The notes under the pieces: generated by a model
What the model saw: the letters and a program-made list of their open reading frames with translations, nothing else
Databases searched by the model: none
Told to the model about the DNA's origin: nothing
Assembly: GCA_934474025.1 (NCBI GenBank)
Contig: CAKSMF010000005.1
Span: 1 to 64,000, forward strand
DNA length: 64,000 nt
Reading direction: 5' to 3'
Origin: an uncultured Ruminococcus sp.
GTDB lineage: Bacteria; Bacillota; Clostridia; Oscillospirales; Ruminococcaceae
Part shown: positions 18,270 to 26,431 of the stretch, one piece after another
Layout of the letters: every line of letters starts with the position of its first letter
Position numbering within the stretch: the first letter of the stretch is position 1
Made by a program: the position numbers and the translations under genes

Positions 18270-18652
18270 GAATCATCACCGCTTTTCAAAGAGACTTCTG
18301 AAGATATTAGCATTATAGTAGCTGAAATAAAATTATTATTCTGGTCATCAACTACAAAAGACTGCACCTGACACTGTCCGAAAACTATATTTTTGTATTC
18401 TACGCTGAATTTTTCAGAACTGCATATAAGGGTATTTGAATCGACAATAAAATTAAGTTGATTATCACCGCTTATTCTTCCGCTGAAAACTATTCTTATA
18501 GCTTTTTTTCCGGAATTGGTTATAATTTCGTTACCGGAAACAGTGTTTTGTTCAGAAAAATTTTTAATTCTTGTAACTTTGAATTTTTCGCAGTATATAG
18601 TAAAACTTCCGATTTGTACGGGAACAGATTCCTGTGGAGATATTATATTCAT
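18266..18652 (-). CDS. Phage-block protein of unknown function (128 aa)
   Basis: Not recognised. It is 128 residues, mostly alternating hydrophobic and polar residues suggesting a beta-rich fold, with no membrane segment or signal peptide. ATGA overlaps link it to the genes on both sides, so it is translationally coupled to the hub-like protein and to the 136-residue protein. By position it could be a tail-completion or hub-associated protein; this is inference. Confidence 0.55.
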   Translation of the reverse strand: MNIISPQESVPVQIGSFTIYCEKFKVTRIKNFSEQNTVSGNEIITNSGKKAIRIVFSGRISGDNQLNFIVDSNTLICSSEKFSVEYKNIVFGQCQVQSFVVDDQNNNFISATIMLISSEVSLKSGDDS

Positions 18653-19059
18653 TCACTGCTCCTTTCGATTTTATCAATACCGCTTACAGAAAACCGTGCC
18701 ATAAGCACAAGACGATTTATATTTGAATCATGTTTCATGGAAATTTTTCTTATTGAACAGTTCATACCGGATATGTCATTAAGAGCGGATTTTATATTAT
18801 CAGAAAAATATTCATAGAGTTTTTGCATTGAATAATTTTCCGGTGCAGTAACGTTTATATCTATTTCGGCTTTGTATGGTATAAAGATTGTAAATGCTGA
18901 ATATATAGGAGTTTGCAAATCAAATGAATTAAGTCCGACAGTAGTAAAAAATTCTTTACTTTTTTTTTCAATGGAAACTGCATCAAAAGCACTGTAAACT
19001 GGTACAGAATTGTTTTGTGATATTTGCTGAATTATTTCACTGATGATTGAAGTAATCAT
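18649..19059 (-). CDS. Phage-block protein of unknown function (136 aa)
   Basis: Not recognised. The 136 residues start with a helix (MITSIISEIIQQISQ), continue with VPVYSAFDAVSIEKK and end in predicted strands. Its size and place between a connector-like gene and tail-like genes are those of head-tail joining or tail-terminator proteins, but no motif proves it. It overlaps the next gene by 4 nt and begins 5 nt after the 121-residue gene. Confidence 0.55.
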   Translation of the reverse strand: MITSIISEIIQQISQNNSVPVYSAFDAVSIEKKSKEFFTTVGLNSFDLQTPIYSAFTIFIPYKAEIDINVTAPENYSMQKLYEYFSDNIKSALNDISGMNCSIRKISMKHDSNINRLVLMARFSVSGIDKIERSSE

Positions 19060-19064
19060 AAAAA

Positions 19065-19430
19065 CTATTCCTCCTCAACTTCCGAAAAACTCATAAAAAC
19101 AAAGGTTTGAGGTTTTATGAGGTCAGAACAAAGATTAATATAATCACGCAGAAGTTTTTCAGAATATGCAACAGCGGTATTCTGTGAAGTAGTAAGCATT
19201 TTTCCGGCAACAGTAAATTCAGCACGTTCACGGGAAGAATTAATTTGTTGCAAACGGTGATTTGCCATAGAGGCACAAAGAAAATCAAGTCTTACATCTG
19301 AGGAGTCAACATTTGGAAGCAACATTTTTTCAACTTCCGAAACAGACAGGCTTATAAGAGGAAGATATTTTTCTGTAACGTCTTCACCCGAAAATAATGT
19401 AAAAAGTGTTTTAACTGATTCAATATTCAT
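19065..19430 (-). CDS. Putative head-tail connector-like protein (121 aa)
   Basis: A 121-residue, mainly helical protein: ESVKTLFTLFSGEDVTEKYLPLISLSVSEVEKMLL at the start, then LDFLCASMANHRLQQ. Short helical proteins with this kind of N-terminal pattern directly after coat and protease genes are often head-tail adaptors (gp6/gp15 type). The call is by position and composition. It begins 10 nt after the protease-like gene ends. Confidence 0.5.
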   Translation of the reverse strand: MNIESVKTLFTLFSGEDVTEKYLPLISLSVSEVEKMLLPNVDSSDVRLDFLCASMANHRLQQINSSRERAEFTVAGKMLTTSQNTAVAYSEKLLRDYINLCSDLIKPQTFVFMSFSEVEEE

Positions 19431-19439
19431 AGACTACTC

Positions 19440-20273
19440 CTATTTCATTGAAAACTCGTCAGCGGAAAAAACATTATCATTTTCAGGCATAAGCTGAACT
19501 TCAATTTTATTTGCCGGCAGACGTTTTTCAAATGACTTTTTCATGTTGATAAGCTGAATTGTATTCATGTTTTCAGCGGAAATCATTGCATTATCAACAG
19601 CAGTTTTTCCGCCTGAAAAAAATGCAAGACGGCGTATATCACGGCGTAATTCGTTGTCAGCATTTCTGATACAGATTTCGGAATTATTAATAATGTTTTC
19701 AGAATTTTTCATACGTTTTGTGACTCCGGCATTAACCTGAGCGGGAACAGCAACAAAACTCCATTCATAAGCGTCTGTAATGTCATCAAGTATAGTGTAA
19801 CTTATTTTGTTGTTGTAAACTTTTCCTTTTACGTGAGCACAACCGCTTATAGATTTGTCGCAACCGCATATTGAACATTTACGGCTTGATGCACTGCATG
19901 AAATGCTTACTTCTTTTTTTATACCGCCTTCAATTTCAGAAATAAGAGTTTGATTATCGGCAGTACGAACCATATATGCATTTGCTTTAAGGTATTTGTA
20001 AGGATTGCCGGTTTTTGTTTGTCGTGAACTGTCAGTAACTATTTCTGTATCAAAGATTCGGGCATTTTGATTTGAAGCTGCTGGATTGTGGTCAAATATT
20101 CCGGTTTTTCCGACAAAGTTTTTGGCGAGGGTTTCAAGAGCGTTATCAGAAAAGCTTTCATAATCACGATCAATATCGTTATCGCAAAGGATAACTGAAA
20201 AAGTATATATTTCATCTTCTTTAAACGGACGGCGAGTAAATTGGTTTACTTTTTCGAGTAATTGTTTATCCAT
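19440..20273 (-). CDS. Putative prohead protease / phage structural protein with Cys cluster
   Basis: A 277-residue protein resembling phage maturation proteases: VILCDNDIDRDYESFSDNALETLA, KTGIFDHNP, and KKEVSISCS followed by a likely zinc site C-x2-C-x7-C-x-H (CSICGCDKSISGCAH). The WSFVAVPAQVNAGVTK stretch matches the end of the protease domain in XkdF-like proteins. A helical C-terminal region may be a scaffold. Start: the frame is open 9 codons further, but ATG 20273 has AAAGGA at proper spacing. It lies downstream of the coat gene, whereas most phages have protease before coat. Confidence 0.6.
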   Translation of the reverse strand: MDKQLLEKVNQFTRRPFKEDEIYTFSVILCDNDIDRDYESFSDNALETLAKNFVGKTGIFDHNPAASNQNARIFDTEIVTDSSRQTKTGNPYKYLKANAYMVRTADNQTLISEIEGGIKKEVSISCSASSRKCSICGCDKSISGCAHVKGKVYNNKISYTILDDITDAYEWSFVAVPAQVNAGVTKRMKNSENIINNSEICIRNADNELRRDIRRLAFFSGGKTAVDNAMISAENMNTIQLINMKKSFEKRLPANKIEVQLMPENDNVFSADEFSMK

Positions 20274-20340
20274 AAAAAATAGTCCTTTCATTGAATACAA
20301 GGGAACATATAAAAAATACGTTCCCTTATATAAAAGTTAT

Positions 20341-21315
20341 TTATGCAGTAGTTGTGGAAGTGGAAATTGTAAGAACTTTTACAGCATCAGAAGTTATTTT
20401 TCTGAAACCGCAAGTTATAGAAACTGTAATCTGGTCAAGCTGACGGTCAATAAGCTTGTCGGTTTCCATAACGAGATTTGAACTTGTAATAAATTCAAGA
20501 GCGAAATTTCTGTCAATGCCTATAATGGTGTTTTCGTCAAGAGCGGAAGTTTTAACGAGTTCAGAACCAAATGGCAAAATCATTCTACCGTCGGCATCTG
20601 CTGAAGTATCGGAAAGCTGGTCCATAGCAACGATTTTTGAAGCAGATTCAGGAGAAGCTATAACAGTAGTCATATTAAAGCAATTGAAACTTCCATAAAG
20701 TTTAGCGAGTGAATCATAAGTAAGGGAAGTTGCAGTTATAGAACTTGCACCTGTTTTGAGAACAGAAACGGCATTTTTAACGACTGCAACAGCAAGTTTT
20801 ACGCCAATGCTTTTGAGCATGACTCCAAAAACATCAAGTCTCTGCTGACGTACAGCCTCATAAGATGCGTTAATAAGTCTGCCATATTTTAAAAGTGTTG
20901 TAGCAGTAGAACTTTCTTTTACAGTAGTTGTGGGAAGAGTAGTTGACTGTGCGGAAGTAGAATATTCAGCAGAATCATCAAGTACACAACCGAGGTATTG
21001 TGAACTTCCGCTTACTGTCTGTGCTGCACATACGGAGGAAAGAAGAGTATCATCAAAACCTTTTTTAATACAGCGTGTAACAAATTCCGGAAAGAGAACA
21101 GCGGTTTCAGTTGAAGTGAAGAATTTTTCAACACGGTCACAACCCTGACCAGCGATTCTGATATTGAATCGTTTAAGCTGTCTTTCAAAAGCATCAAGCT
21201 TTTCCATAGGAGTGCCACAATAAGCGGAAGAAGGGTCGAGTTCTTCGAGGGCAGAAGTGAATGACTTTTCACTGAGATTGTAAAGACCTTTTTCAAGTTT
21301 GATATCATTGTACAT
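20341..21315 (-). CDS. Putative major capsid protein
   Basis: A 324-residue protein that probably forms the phage shell. It starts MYNDIKLEKGLYNLSEKSF, then has a helix-rich arm, a Ser/Thr-rich loop (SAQSTTLPTTTVKESST), the segment LLKYGRLINASYEAVRQQRLDVFGVMLKSIG typical of the spine helix of HK97-fold coats, and a C-terminal beta region. The ATG at 21330 overlaps the Shine-Dalgarno sequence GGAGG itself, so the ATG at 21315, 8 nt after it, is taken as start. Coat identity is from pattern and position next to the portal and protease genes. Confidence 0.65.
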   Translation of the reverse strand: MYNDIKLEKGLYNLSEKSFTSALEELDPSSAYCGTPMEKLDAFERQLKRFNIRIAGQGCDRVEKFFTSTETAVLFPEFVTRCIKKGFDDTLLSSVCAAQTVSGSSQYLGCVLDDSAEYSTSAQSTTLPTTTVKESSTATTLLKYGRLINASYEAVRQQRLDVFGVMLKSIGVKLAVAVVKNAVSVLKTGASSITATSLTYDSLAKLYGSFNCFNMTTVIASPESASKIVAMDQLSDTSADADGRMILPFGSELVKTSALDENTIIGIDRNFALEFITSSNLVMETDKLIDRQLDQITVSITCGFRKITSDAVKVLTISTSTTTA

Positions 21316-21336
21316 AAAAAGTACCTCCATAAAAAA

Positions 21337-22467
21337 TTAGTTAATATTTTCAAGACGTTTTTCAATTTCCATTGCTTGAGCGTTTTTAAGACGGGCTTCT
21401 GCAAGGGCTGATTCGTCCTGTAAGTTAATGTTATCCCACTCCACATAGCAAGTGGCATTACTTCCTGTTGAGTACACAAAAGAATTAGCAATATCGCATA
21501 TAACCGGAGTCAATAAGCGTCTGTAATACTCGAGTTCAGAAGTAAGTATATCCGCCTGTTGAGAGGACATTCTTTCAGTAGTACTCCAACTGAATCCAAG
21601 TAAAAACGGTGGTATTGAAAGTTTTGAGATAATTTGTTCAAGAATCTGACGAACCGGAACGTTAGTATCAAAAAGTTGATTTTCAGCACCGATAACTTTT
21701 ATATCGACGTCGCCGACAGCAACGAAATCCTTAACTTGACCATTCGGAGATGATTTCATAGCATCAGACCATTCTTTTGCGATTTGTACAGCACGTTCAC
21801 GGGAATACGTGTAATCGTTATCCGAAGCGGGTTTATAAGTAACAGCATAGCGGACGTTTCCGGCACGGTCGAAATTCTGACCTATACATTCGTAAATTCT
21901 CATAAGAATACCTGAAAGAGCTGGAATACCACGCAGAAGAGGTCTGCCACCTGTAAGCGATGAATAAAGGATTCTTTCGGGGTGCAGAATAGTTTTTTCA
22001 TTTCCGTTAATATCTCTTATGAAATATTTTCTTGAAAAGGGAGTTTCGCCGGTGGAAATTCTTATTTTGGAAACATCTCCGTTCCAGAGACCAGCGATAC
22101 ATTTTCCTGAAATATCAGGAACTATTTCACCTATTGCACTTCCGTAAGTAAGAATACTGTCAAGAAAATTATCTGCAAATGTACTGATAGATTTTCCGTC
22201 AATGCCTACCGGAACATTTTCAAGAAAGAAATCAAGTTCAGATTGCAATTTTTCTTCTGAACAGATAACCTTGAAACCTCCTGTAAGGCGTATAATTTTC
22301 ATAAGGGCGGAATCGATAACCGGAACAGCATTTCTAAGACGGTCATAGAGTTCTTTTTCAAAAGGGTCTATAACGTCCGGAAAACGCATTGGAATGGCTG
22401 AACTTCTTTGAACAGCAGTGATTTCCGGAGAAACTGCCGGTATAGATTTTTTTTTAAAGAGTTTCAT
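21337..22467 (-). CDS. Phage portal protein
   Basis: The ring protein at one capsid vertex through which DNA enters. The 376 residues show the clip/stem/wing pattern of portals: helical DPFEKELYDRLRNAVPVID, an early beta domain with LTYGSAIGEIV, the HPERILYSSLTGG...LLRGIPALSG motif, and late LEQIISKLSIPPFLLGFS plus TSELEYYRRLLTPVICDI. It starts with AAGGAGG before the ATG and lies 42 nt after the large terminase gene. It is somewhat shorter than many portals (400-500), but nothing essential is clearly absent. Confidence 0.8.
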   Translation of the reverse strand: MKLFKKKSIPAVSPEITAVQRSSAIPMRFPDVIDPFEKELYDRLRNAVPVIDSALMKIIRLTGGFKVICSEEKLQSELDFFLENVPVGIDGKSISTFADNFLDSILTYGSAIGEIVPDISGKCIAGLWNGDVSKIRISTGETPFSRKYFIRDINGNEKTILHPERILYSSLTGGRPLLRGIPALSGILMRIYECIGQNFDRAGNVRYAVTYKPASDNDYTYSRERAVQIAKEWSDAMKSSPNGQVKDFVAVGDVDIKVIGAENQLFDTNVPVRQILEQIISKLSIPPFLLGFSWSTTERMSSQQADILTSELEYYRRLLTPVICDIANSFVYSTGSNATCYVEWDNINLQDESALAEARLKNAQAMEIEKRLENIN

Positions 22468-22509
22468 TTTTCCTCCTTCAGAAGTATTTGAACGGTGATA
22501 GAGTTCTTT

Positions 22510-23766
22510 TTATCTTTCCACGGAGATAGCGAAAAAATCATCAGAATTATCTGAAACGAGAGTATCCATGACGAAGTAACGCATATCGTCCATAGCATGG
22601 TCATTTTCTTTTACGGGAATGTCCTTGCCTGATTTTTCATTCCAGCAGTAGAGGGAAAATTCCTTTATAATGTCCTTGCAGTTTTCGTTGAATTTCAGTT
22701 TATTTTGTTTTAAGGCTGAGCTTACATTGCGTATACCTGTAATTACATCATTGTTGGCTTTAACCACTCTGAATTTACCGTGTCTGCGGATACACTCAAT
22801 AAAACTTGCTGCGGACGGGTCAACGATAACCCGACTTATATTATAGTTGCCGGCAAGATTTTCGAGAGCGGAATAATGTTCTTCGTCTGTGCGGGATATT
22901 CCGGTTCGTCTGGAGGAATAATAATATTCATTTATTCTGTACCAGATGTTGTCATGAAGTCCCCACAAACCGAAAGATGACGGATTGACCGTGCCGTAAT
23001 CGCATGATATAACGAAACATTCGCAATTTACATCACCGCTGTAAACATGAATATCTGTGTTGAACATTGGATATACAATACCTTCTGAAGCAGTCCATTT
23101 TCCGAGAACAAAACGTTCATAGAAAGTACCTGAATACAGACGTTTATAACGGTTTTTGAGTTTCTGGGAAAGTGACGGATTGTCGTCCATAGTGAAATGA
23201 ACATAAAGAGCGTGTTTTTGAACTGATTTTTTAATCCATTCGTTGTAAAACCAGTGACTTGGATTATCCGGATTACAATTGAACCACATTTTAGAGCCGT
23301 TAACAGAACATCTTGCAAGAGCCTGTTCGACGAAAGAGCGTGGCATAAGAGCGACTTCATCAAGGAAAACCCCCGAGAGAGTCATACCTTGAATAAGAGA
23401 GGCAGAACCCTCGTCCTTACCGCCGAAAAGATAGAAGCGGTTAGTTTTATTGAGGAATGTTATATCAATAAAGTTTCTGCTGACTTTTTCAATGCAGGTG
23501 AATCCGTATTCTTTAAGGACAGCTATAAGCGGAGTAATAACATTTCTGCGGAGTGAAGTAACAGTTTTACCGCATACTGCGAAAGAACTTCCGTTAAAGT
23601 TTGCCGATGCCCAGAAAACGAATCCAAGGGACATGGAAAGAGTTTTACCACTTCTTACAGCACCATCACAAATAATAGCGTCGTAATCTGAAAATTTAGG
23701 ATTTTTCCACCAGTTCATAGTAAGCTTTTGTTTTTTTGATAGTTTGCTAATTGTCAATAGCGTCAC
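22510..23766 (-). CDS. Phage terminase large subunit
   Basis: The motor that packages DNA into the prohead. The 418 residues have the N-terminal ATPase with Walker A GAVRSGKT (near 35-42) and Walker B FLDEVALM, and the C-terminal RNase-H-like nuclease with acidic residues in ISCDYGTVNP, VIVDPSAAS and DHAMDDMRYF. All key sites are present, as in the PBSX/T4-like terminases. Start: GTG 23766 lies within the end of the small subunit gene, and TTG 23757 with GGTGA 5 nt upstream is equally possible. The overlap implies coupling. Confidence 0.88.
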   Translation of the reverse strand: MTLLTISKLSKKQKLTMNWWKNPKFSDYDAIICDGAVRSGKTLSMSLGFVFWASANFNGSSFAVCGKTVTSLRRNVITPLIAVLKEYGFTCIEKVSRNFIDITFLNKTNRFYLFGGKDEGSASLIQGMTLSGVFLDEVALMPRSFVEQALARCSVNGSKMWFNCNPDNPSHWFYNEWIKKSVQKHALYVHFTMDDNPSLSQKLKNRYKRLYSGTFYERFVLGKWTASEGIVYPMFNTDIHVYSGDVNCECFVISCDYGTVNPSSFGLWGLHDNIWYRINEYYYSSRRTGISRTDEEHYSALENLAGNYNISRVIVDPSAASFIECIRRHGKFRVVKANNDVITGIRNVSSALKQNKLKFNENCKDIIKEFSLYCWNEKSGKDIPVKENDHAMDDMRYFVMDTLVSDNSDDFFAISVER

Positions 23767-24229
23767 CGTCCTCAGCCGAATCGGAGAGAGCTTTAATTAA
23801 ATCGTTAGCTTTGTCCCTGTCGGAGAAAGAATTTTCGAGTTCAAATAGTTTTTCAAGGGCTTTAAGTCTGTCAAAAAGCTTTACTTCAACTCCACCACCC
23901 TTTACACGTTTTATTTCGGAGACGTTGAAAAGGTCAAGATTTTGAATAACATCAGACGGGGGAAGTTCGTCCGCAAACACAAGGTATACAGCGTCCGAAC
24001 AGTTGCCGAAAGCGAGCCTTTTAAGACCGGCAGAAACATTTCCGTAATCCGAGAGAGTATTTTTCAGACGTGAAATAGTTTTCCGACAGTTTTCAGATTC
24101 TAAAAGTTTTATTCCTTCTGTAAGAGCGTCATTTCTGTTAAAACCTGCTCTTACTGCTGATTCTGCTATGTCACCGAGCATTACATAGTAACAGCAGAAA
24201 GCAAATGATTTAGAATTACGTACAGGCAA
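23747..24229 (-). CDS. Putative phage terminase small subunit
   Basis: DNA-recognition subunit of the packaging motor. The 160-residue form has an N-terminal helix-turn-helix-like stretch, FAFCCYYVMLGDIAESAVRAGF, that matches the FCxxYxxxxxxxxAAxRAG pattern of small terminases, and a helical C-terminus rich in acid residues. The frame is open from ATG 24250, but that ATG lies just before the AGGAGG (24245-24240) and has no ribosome site of its own, so TTG 24229 is preferred. It is first in the phage operon, directly behind a perfect inverted repeat. Confidence 0.65.
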   Translation of the reverse strand: MPVRNSKSFAFCCYYVMLGDIAESAVRAGFNRNDALTEGIKLLESENCRKTISRLKNTLSDYGNVSAGLKRLAFGNCSDAVYLVFADELPPSDVIQNLDLFNVSEIKRVKGGGVEVKLFDRLKALEKLFELENSFSDRDKANDLIKALSDSAEDGDAIDN

Positions 24230-24250
24230 AAATAAAAAACCTCCTTTCAT

Positions 24251-24275
24251 TTATGAACGAAATCACCGTTCATAA
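24251..24275. promoter_or_regulatory. Perfect inverted repeat upstream of the phage block
   Basis: TTATGAACG (24251-24259) and CGTTCATAA (24267-24275) are exact complements with a 7-nt gap. It lies just before the small terminase ribosome-binding site. As DNA it has the form of a repressor operator; as RNA it would be a hairpin that could mask translation start. Confidence 0.5.
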
Positions 24276-24407
24276 GGGGGCAGAAAAAGAGGTTTTTTCA
24301 ACGTAAACTCATTGAATATTAAAAAAATTTTTTTAATGTTTGTATATATGCACAAAAAAACATTATAAAATTATTGAATATAAACAATTTTATAGTGAAA
24401 GAGAATA

Positions 24408-24447
24408 TAAAAAAATCCTTTGACAGTTAAGCCAAAGGATTTTTTTC
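24408..24447. terminator. Bidirectional terminator after acpP
   Basis: The stem AAAAATCCTTTG (24411-24422) / CAAAGGATTTTT (24433-24444) has a T-run on each strand. It ends the leftward fatty-acid operon and isolates the phage block. Confidence 0.85.
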
Positions 24448-24459
24448 ATGAAGATATAA

Positions 24460-24696
24460 TTATTCAGCGTCAGAGTTCTTTTCAATGTAAGAAGCAATAT
24501 CGCCAACAGTCTTGATTTCTTCAACTGCTTCATCAGGAATGGAGATATCAAATTCATCTTCAATAGTTGTAATAAGGTCTACAACGTCAAGAGAATCTGC
24601 ACCTAAATCGTCCTGAATATTAGCTGTAAGAGTAACGGCATCTTCTTCAACGCCGAGCTGTTCAACAATAATATCCTTGAGTTTGTCAAAAATCAT
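24460..24696 (-). CDS. acpP: Acyl carrier protein
   Basis: Carries growing acyl chains on a phosphopantetheine arm. The 78 residues form the four-helix ACP with the modified serine in GADSLDVVDL (Ser35) and the acidic helix II that partner enzymes bind. The length is typical. AGGAGG precedes the ATG. It is the last gene of the leftward fab-acc operon, 57 nt after accA, followed by a strong terminator. Confidence 0.97.
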   Translation of the reverse strand: MIFDKLKDIIVEQLGVEEDAVTLTANIQDDLGADSLDVVDLITTIEDEFDISIPDEAVEEIKTVGDIASYIEKNSDAE

Positions 24697-24753
24697 GCTT
24701 GTTTCCTCCTGTATTATTTTATATCCGATATGTAAATCGGGGTCAAAAACGGT

Positions 24754-25560
24754 TTATTCAATGAACTCACCGATTTTTCTAAATTTAGTATAACGTTCTT
24801 TTAGTAAAACGTCAATATCTTTTTTACATTTTTCTGAAATTTTGAGTGACAAATATTCTTTGATATTTTCTGAAATTTTGTCTAAATCGTTGTGTGCACC
24901 GCCGAGAGGTTCTTCAATGATAGTTTCAGCGACACCGAGATTTAACATATCTTCTGCGGTAATTCTCATAATTTCGCTAGCTTCCTGTTCTCTTGAGGGG
25001 TCTTTCCAGAGGATACTTGCGAATCCTCTCGGAGACAAAACAGAGTATTGAGCATTTTCGAGCATAGCCAATTCGTCGCATACACCGAGAGCCAAAGCAC
25101 CACCGCTACCGGCTTCACCGAGAACTATAGATATTATAGGGGTGCGTAAAGTCATAAATTCAGCGATATTTTTGGCAATAGCTTCACCTTGACCACGTTC
25201 TTCAGCAGATACACCGCAGAAAGCTCCTGGGGTATCGATAAAGCAGATAATAGGTCTGTGAAATTTTTCAGCTTGTCTTGCGAGTCTTAGGGCTTTTCTG
25301 TAACCTTCAGGGTGAGGCATAGCAAAATTGCAGGTTTTGTTTTCGTTTATGTTGCGACCTTTAACTTCTGCAATAATGGTAACAGGGATATTGTTGATTC
25401 TGGCGATACCGCCTAAAATAGCTTTGTCATCACCATAAAGCCTGTCGCCGTGCATTTCATAGAAGTCCGTGAAAATCAATGGCAGATAGTCATTAATAGT
25501 AGGTCTGCCTTTAGTGTGAACAATTTGTATGCGTTCCCAAGCGGATTTTTTATTTTCCAT
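24754..25560 (-). CDS. accA: Acetyl-CoA carboxylase carboxyltransferase alpha subunit
   Basis: With AccD it transfers the carboxyl from biotin to acetyl-CoA, making malonyl-CoA. The 268 residues lack the longer N-terminal part of E. coli AccA, as is common in Clostridia. Visible motifs are GDRLYGDDKAILGG, FIDTPGAFCGVSAEERGQGEAIA and GEAGSGGALALGV (oxyanion/CoA site). Its ATG lies inside the end of accD (11-nt overlap), with GGAGGT upstream, so the two subunits are translationally coupled in the expected 1:1 ratio. Confidence 0.95.
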   Translation of the reverse strand: MENKKSAWERIQIVHTKGRPTINDYLPLIFTDFYEMHGDRLYGDDKAILGGIARINNIPVTIIAEVKGRNINENKTCNFAMPHPEGYRKALRLARQAEKFHRPIICFIDTPGAFCGVSAEERGQGEAIAKNIAEFMTLRTPIISIVLGEAGSGGALALGVCDELAMLENAQYSVLSPRGFASILWKDPSREQEASEIMRITAEDMLNLGVAETIIEEPLGGAHNDLDKISENIKEYLSLKISEKCKKDIDVLLKERYTKFRKIGEFIE

Positions 25561-26416
25561 GATTCAGACCTCCTTGTTCATGCGGATAGTAACCATGAAG
25601 TTTAAGTAAATGAGAGAGAGTACTTCTCATTTTACGGCGTTCAACAATCATATCAACAAAACCTTTTTCGTGTTGGAATTCAGCAAGCTGAAAGTCATCA
25701 GGTAATTTTTGTTTTATAGTACCTTCTATAACACGTCTTCCAGCGAAACCAATAAGAACTTTAGGTTCTGCAATAATGATATCACCGAGGGAAGCGAAAC
25801 TTGCAGTCACACCGCCGGTGGTAGGGTCAGTCATTACAGTAATGTAAAGCTCTCCCTTGTCGCTGTGAAGTTTTACAGCACCGGAAGTTTTAGCCATTTG
25901 CATAAGTGAAACTATACCTTCCTGCATTCTTGCACCGCCGGATGCTGTGAACATTATTACAGGGAGTGAATTTGCAGTAGCGTATTCAAAAGCACGAGCA
26001 ATTTTTTCACCTGCCACACTACCCATAGACCCCATCATATATCTTGAATCCATAACGCCTATCACAACAAGAGAACCTTTTATTAAAGCTGTTCCTGTGA
26101 TAACGGAATCTTTAAGACCGGTTTTTTCACGAAGAGACACTTGTTTTTCGGAGTATTCGGGAAAATCCAAAGGATTTCCGCTAATCATATCGGAATCAAA
26201 TTCTTTGAAACTGTCTTTGTCAACAGTTATTTCAATGCGTTCTGTAGCGGAAAGCCTGCCATGATAATTGCAGTTTGGGCAAACCCTGTGTAATTCTTCA
26301 TAACGTTCAAGACTTACATTAGTTTGACATCTCGGACACTTGAACATTGGTTTTTCGTCATCATCACCGTTGTCATTGAAACGTTTTTTTACAACATTAA
26401 AAAAATCTTCAAACAT
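25550..26416 (-). CDS. accD: Acetyl-CoA carboxylase carboxyltransferase beta subunit
   Basis: Partner of AccA. The 288 residues have the N-terminal zinc ribbon (CPRCQTNVSL ... CPNCNYHGR), then the crotonase-like carboxyltransferase core with FTASGGARMQEGIVSLMQMAK and TDPTTGGVTASFASLGD. The length is normal. It lies 15 nt after accC and overlaps accA. Confidence 0.96.
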   Translation of the reverse strand: MFEDFFNVVKKRFNDNGDDDEKPMFKCPRCQTNVSLERYEELHRVCPNCNYHGRLSATERIEITVDKDSFKEFDSDMISGNPLDFPEYSEKQVSLREKTGLKDSVITGTALIKGSLVVIGVMDSRYMMGSMGSVAGEKIARAFEYATANSLPVIMFTASGGARMQEGIVSLMQMAKTSGAVKLHSDKGELYITVMTDPTTGGVTASFASLGDIIIAEPKVLIGFAGRRVIEGTIKQKLPDDFQLAEFQHEKGFVDMIVERRKMRSTLSHLLKLHGYYPHEQGGLNHGK

Positions 26417-26431
26417 TCAGAAACACCCCCA

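Larger units (their letters stand above)
17349..24250 (-). mobile_element. Prophage-derived head/packaging gene block (nine genes)
   Basis: Nine leftward genes between the FeoA-like gene and acpP: terminase small and large subunits, portal, coat, protease, three small proteins and a baseplate-hub-like protein. Genes overlap or lie a few tens of bases apart, so this is one operon. All frames are intact and the terminase keeps its ATPase and nuclease residues. Integrase, repressor, replication, tail tube, tape measure, lysin and holin are all missing, and no flanking attachment repeats were seen. It is either a recent deletion remnant or a domesticated cassette. Confidence 0.85.

Noticed and set aside
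17320..24300. Attachment-site repeats flanking the phage block
   Set aside because: I compared both edges by eye and saw only short A/T-rich matches, no convincing direct repeat and no tRNA end.
24318..24337. Perfect A/T palindrome ATTAAAAAAATTTTTTTAAT
   Set aside because: It has no G-C pairs and occurs in an AT-rich gap. Such runs arise by chance and it is not a convincing terminator or operator.
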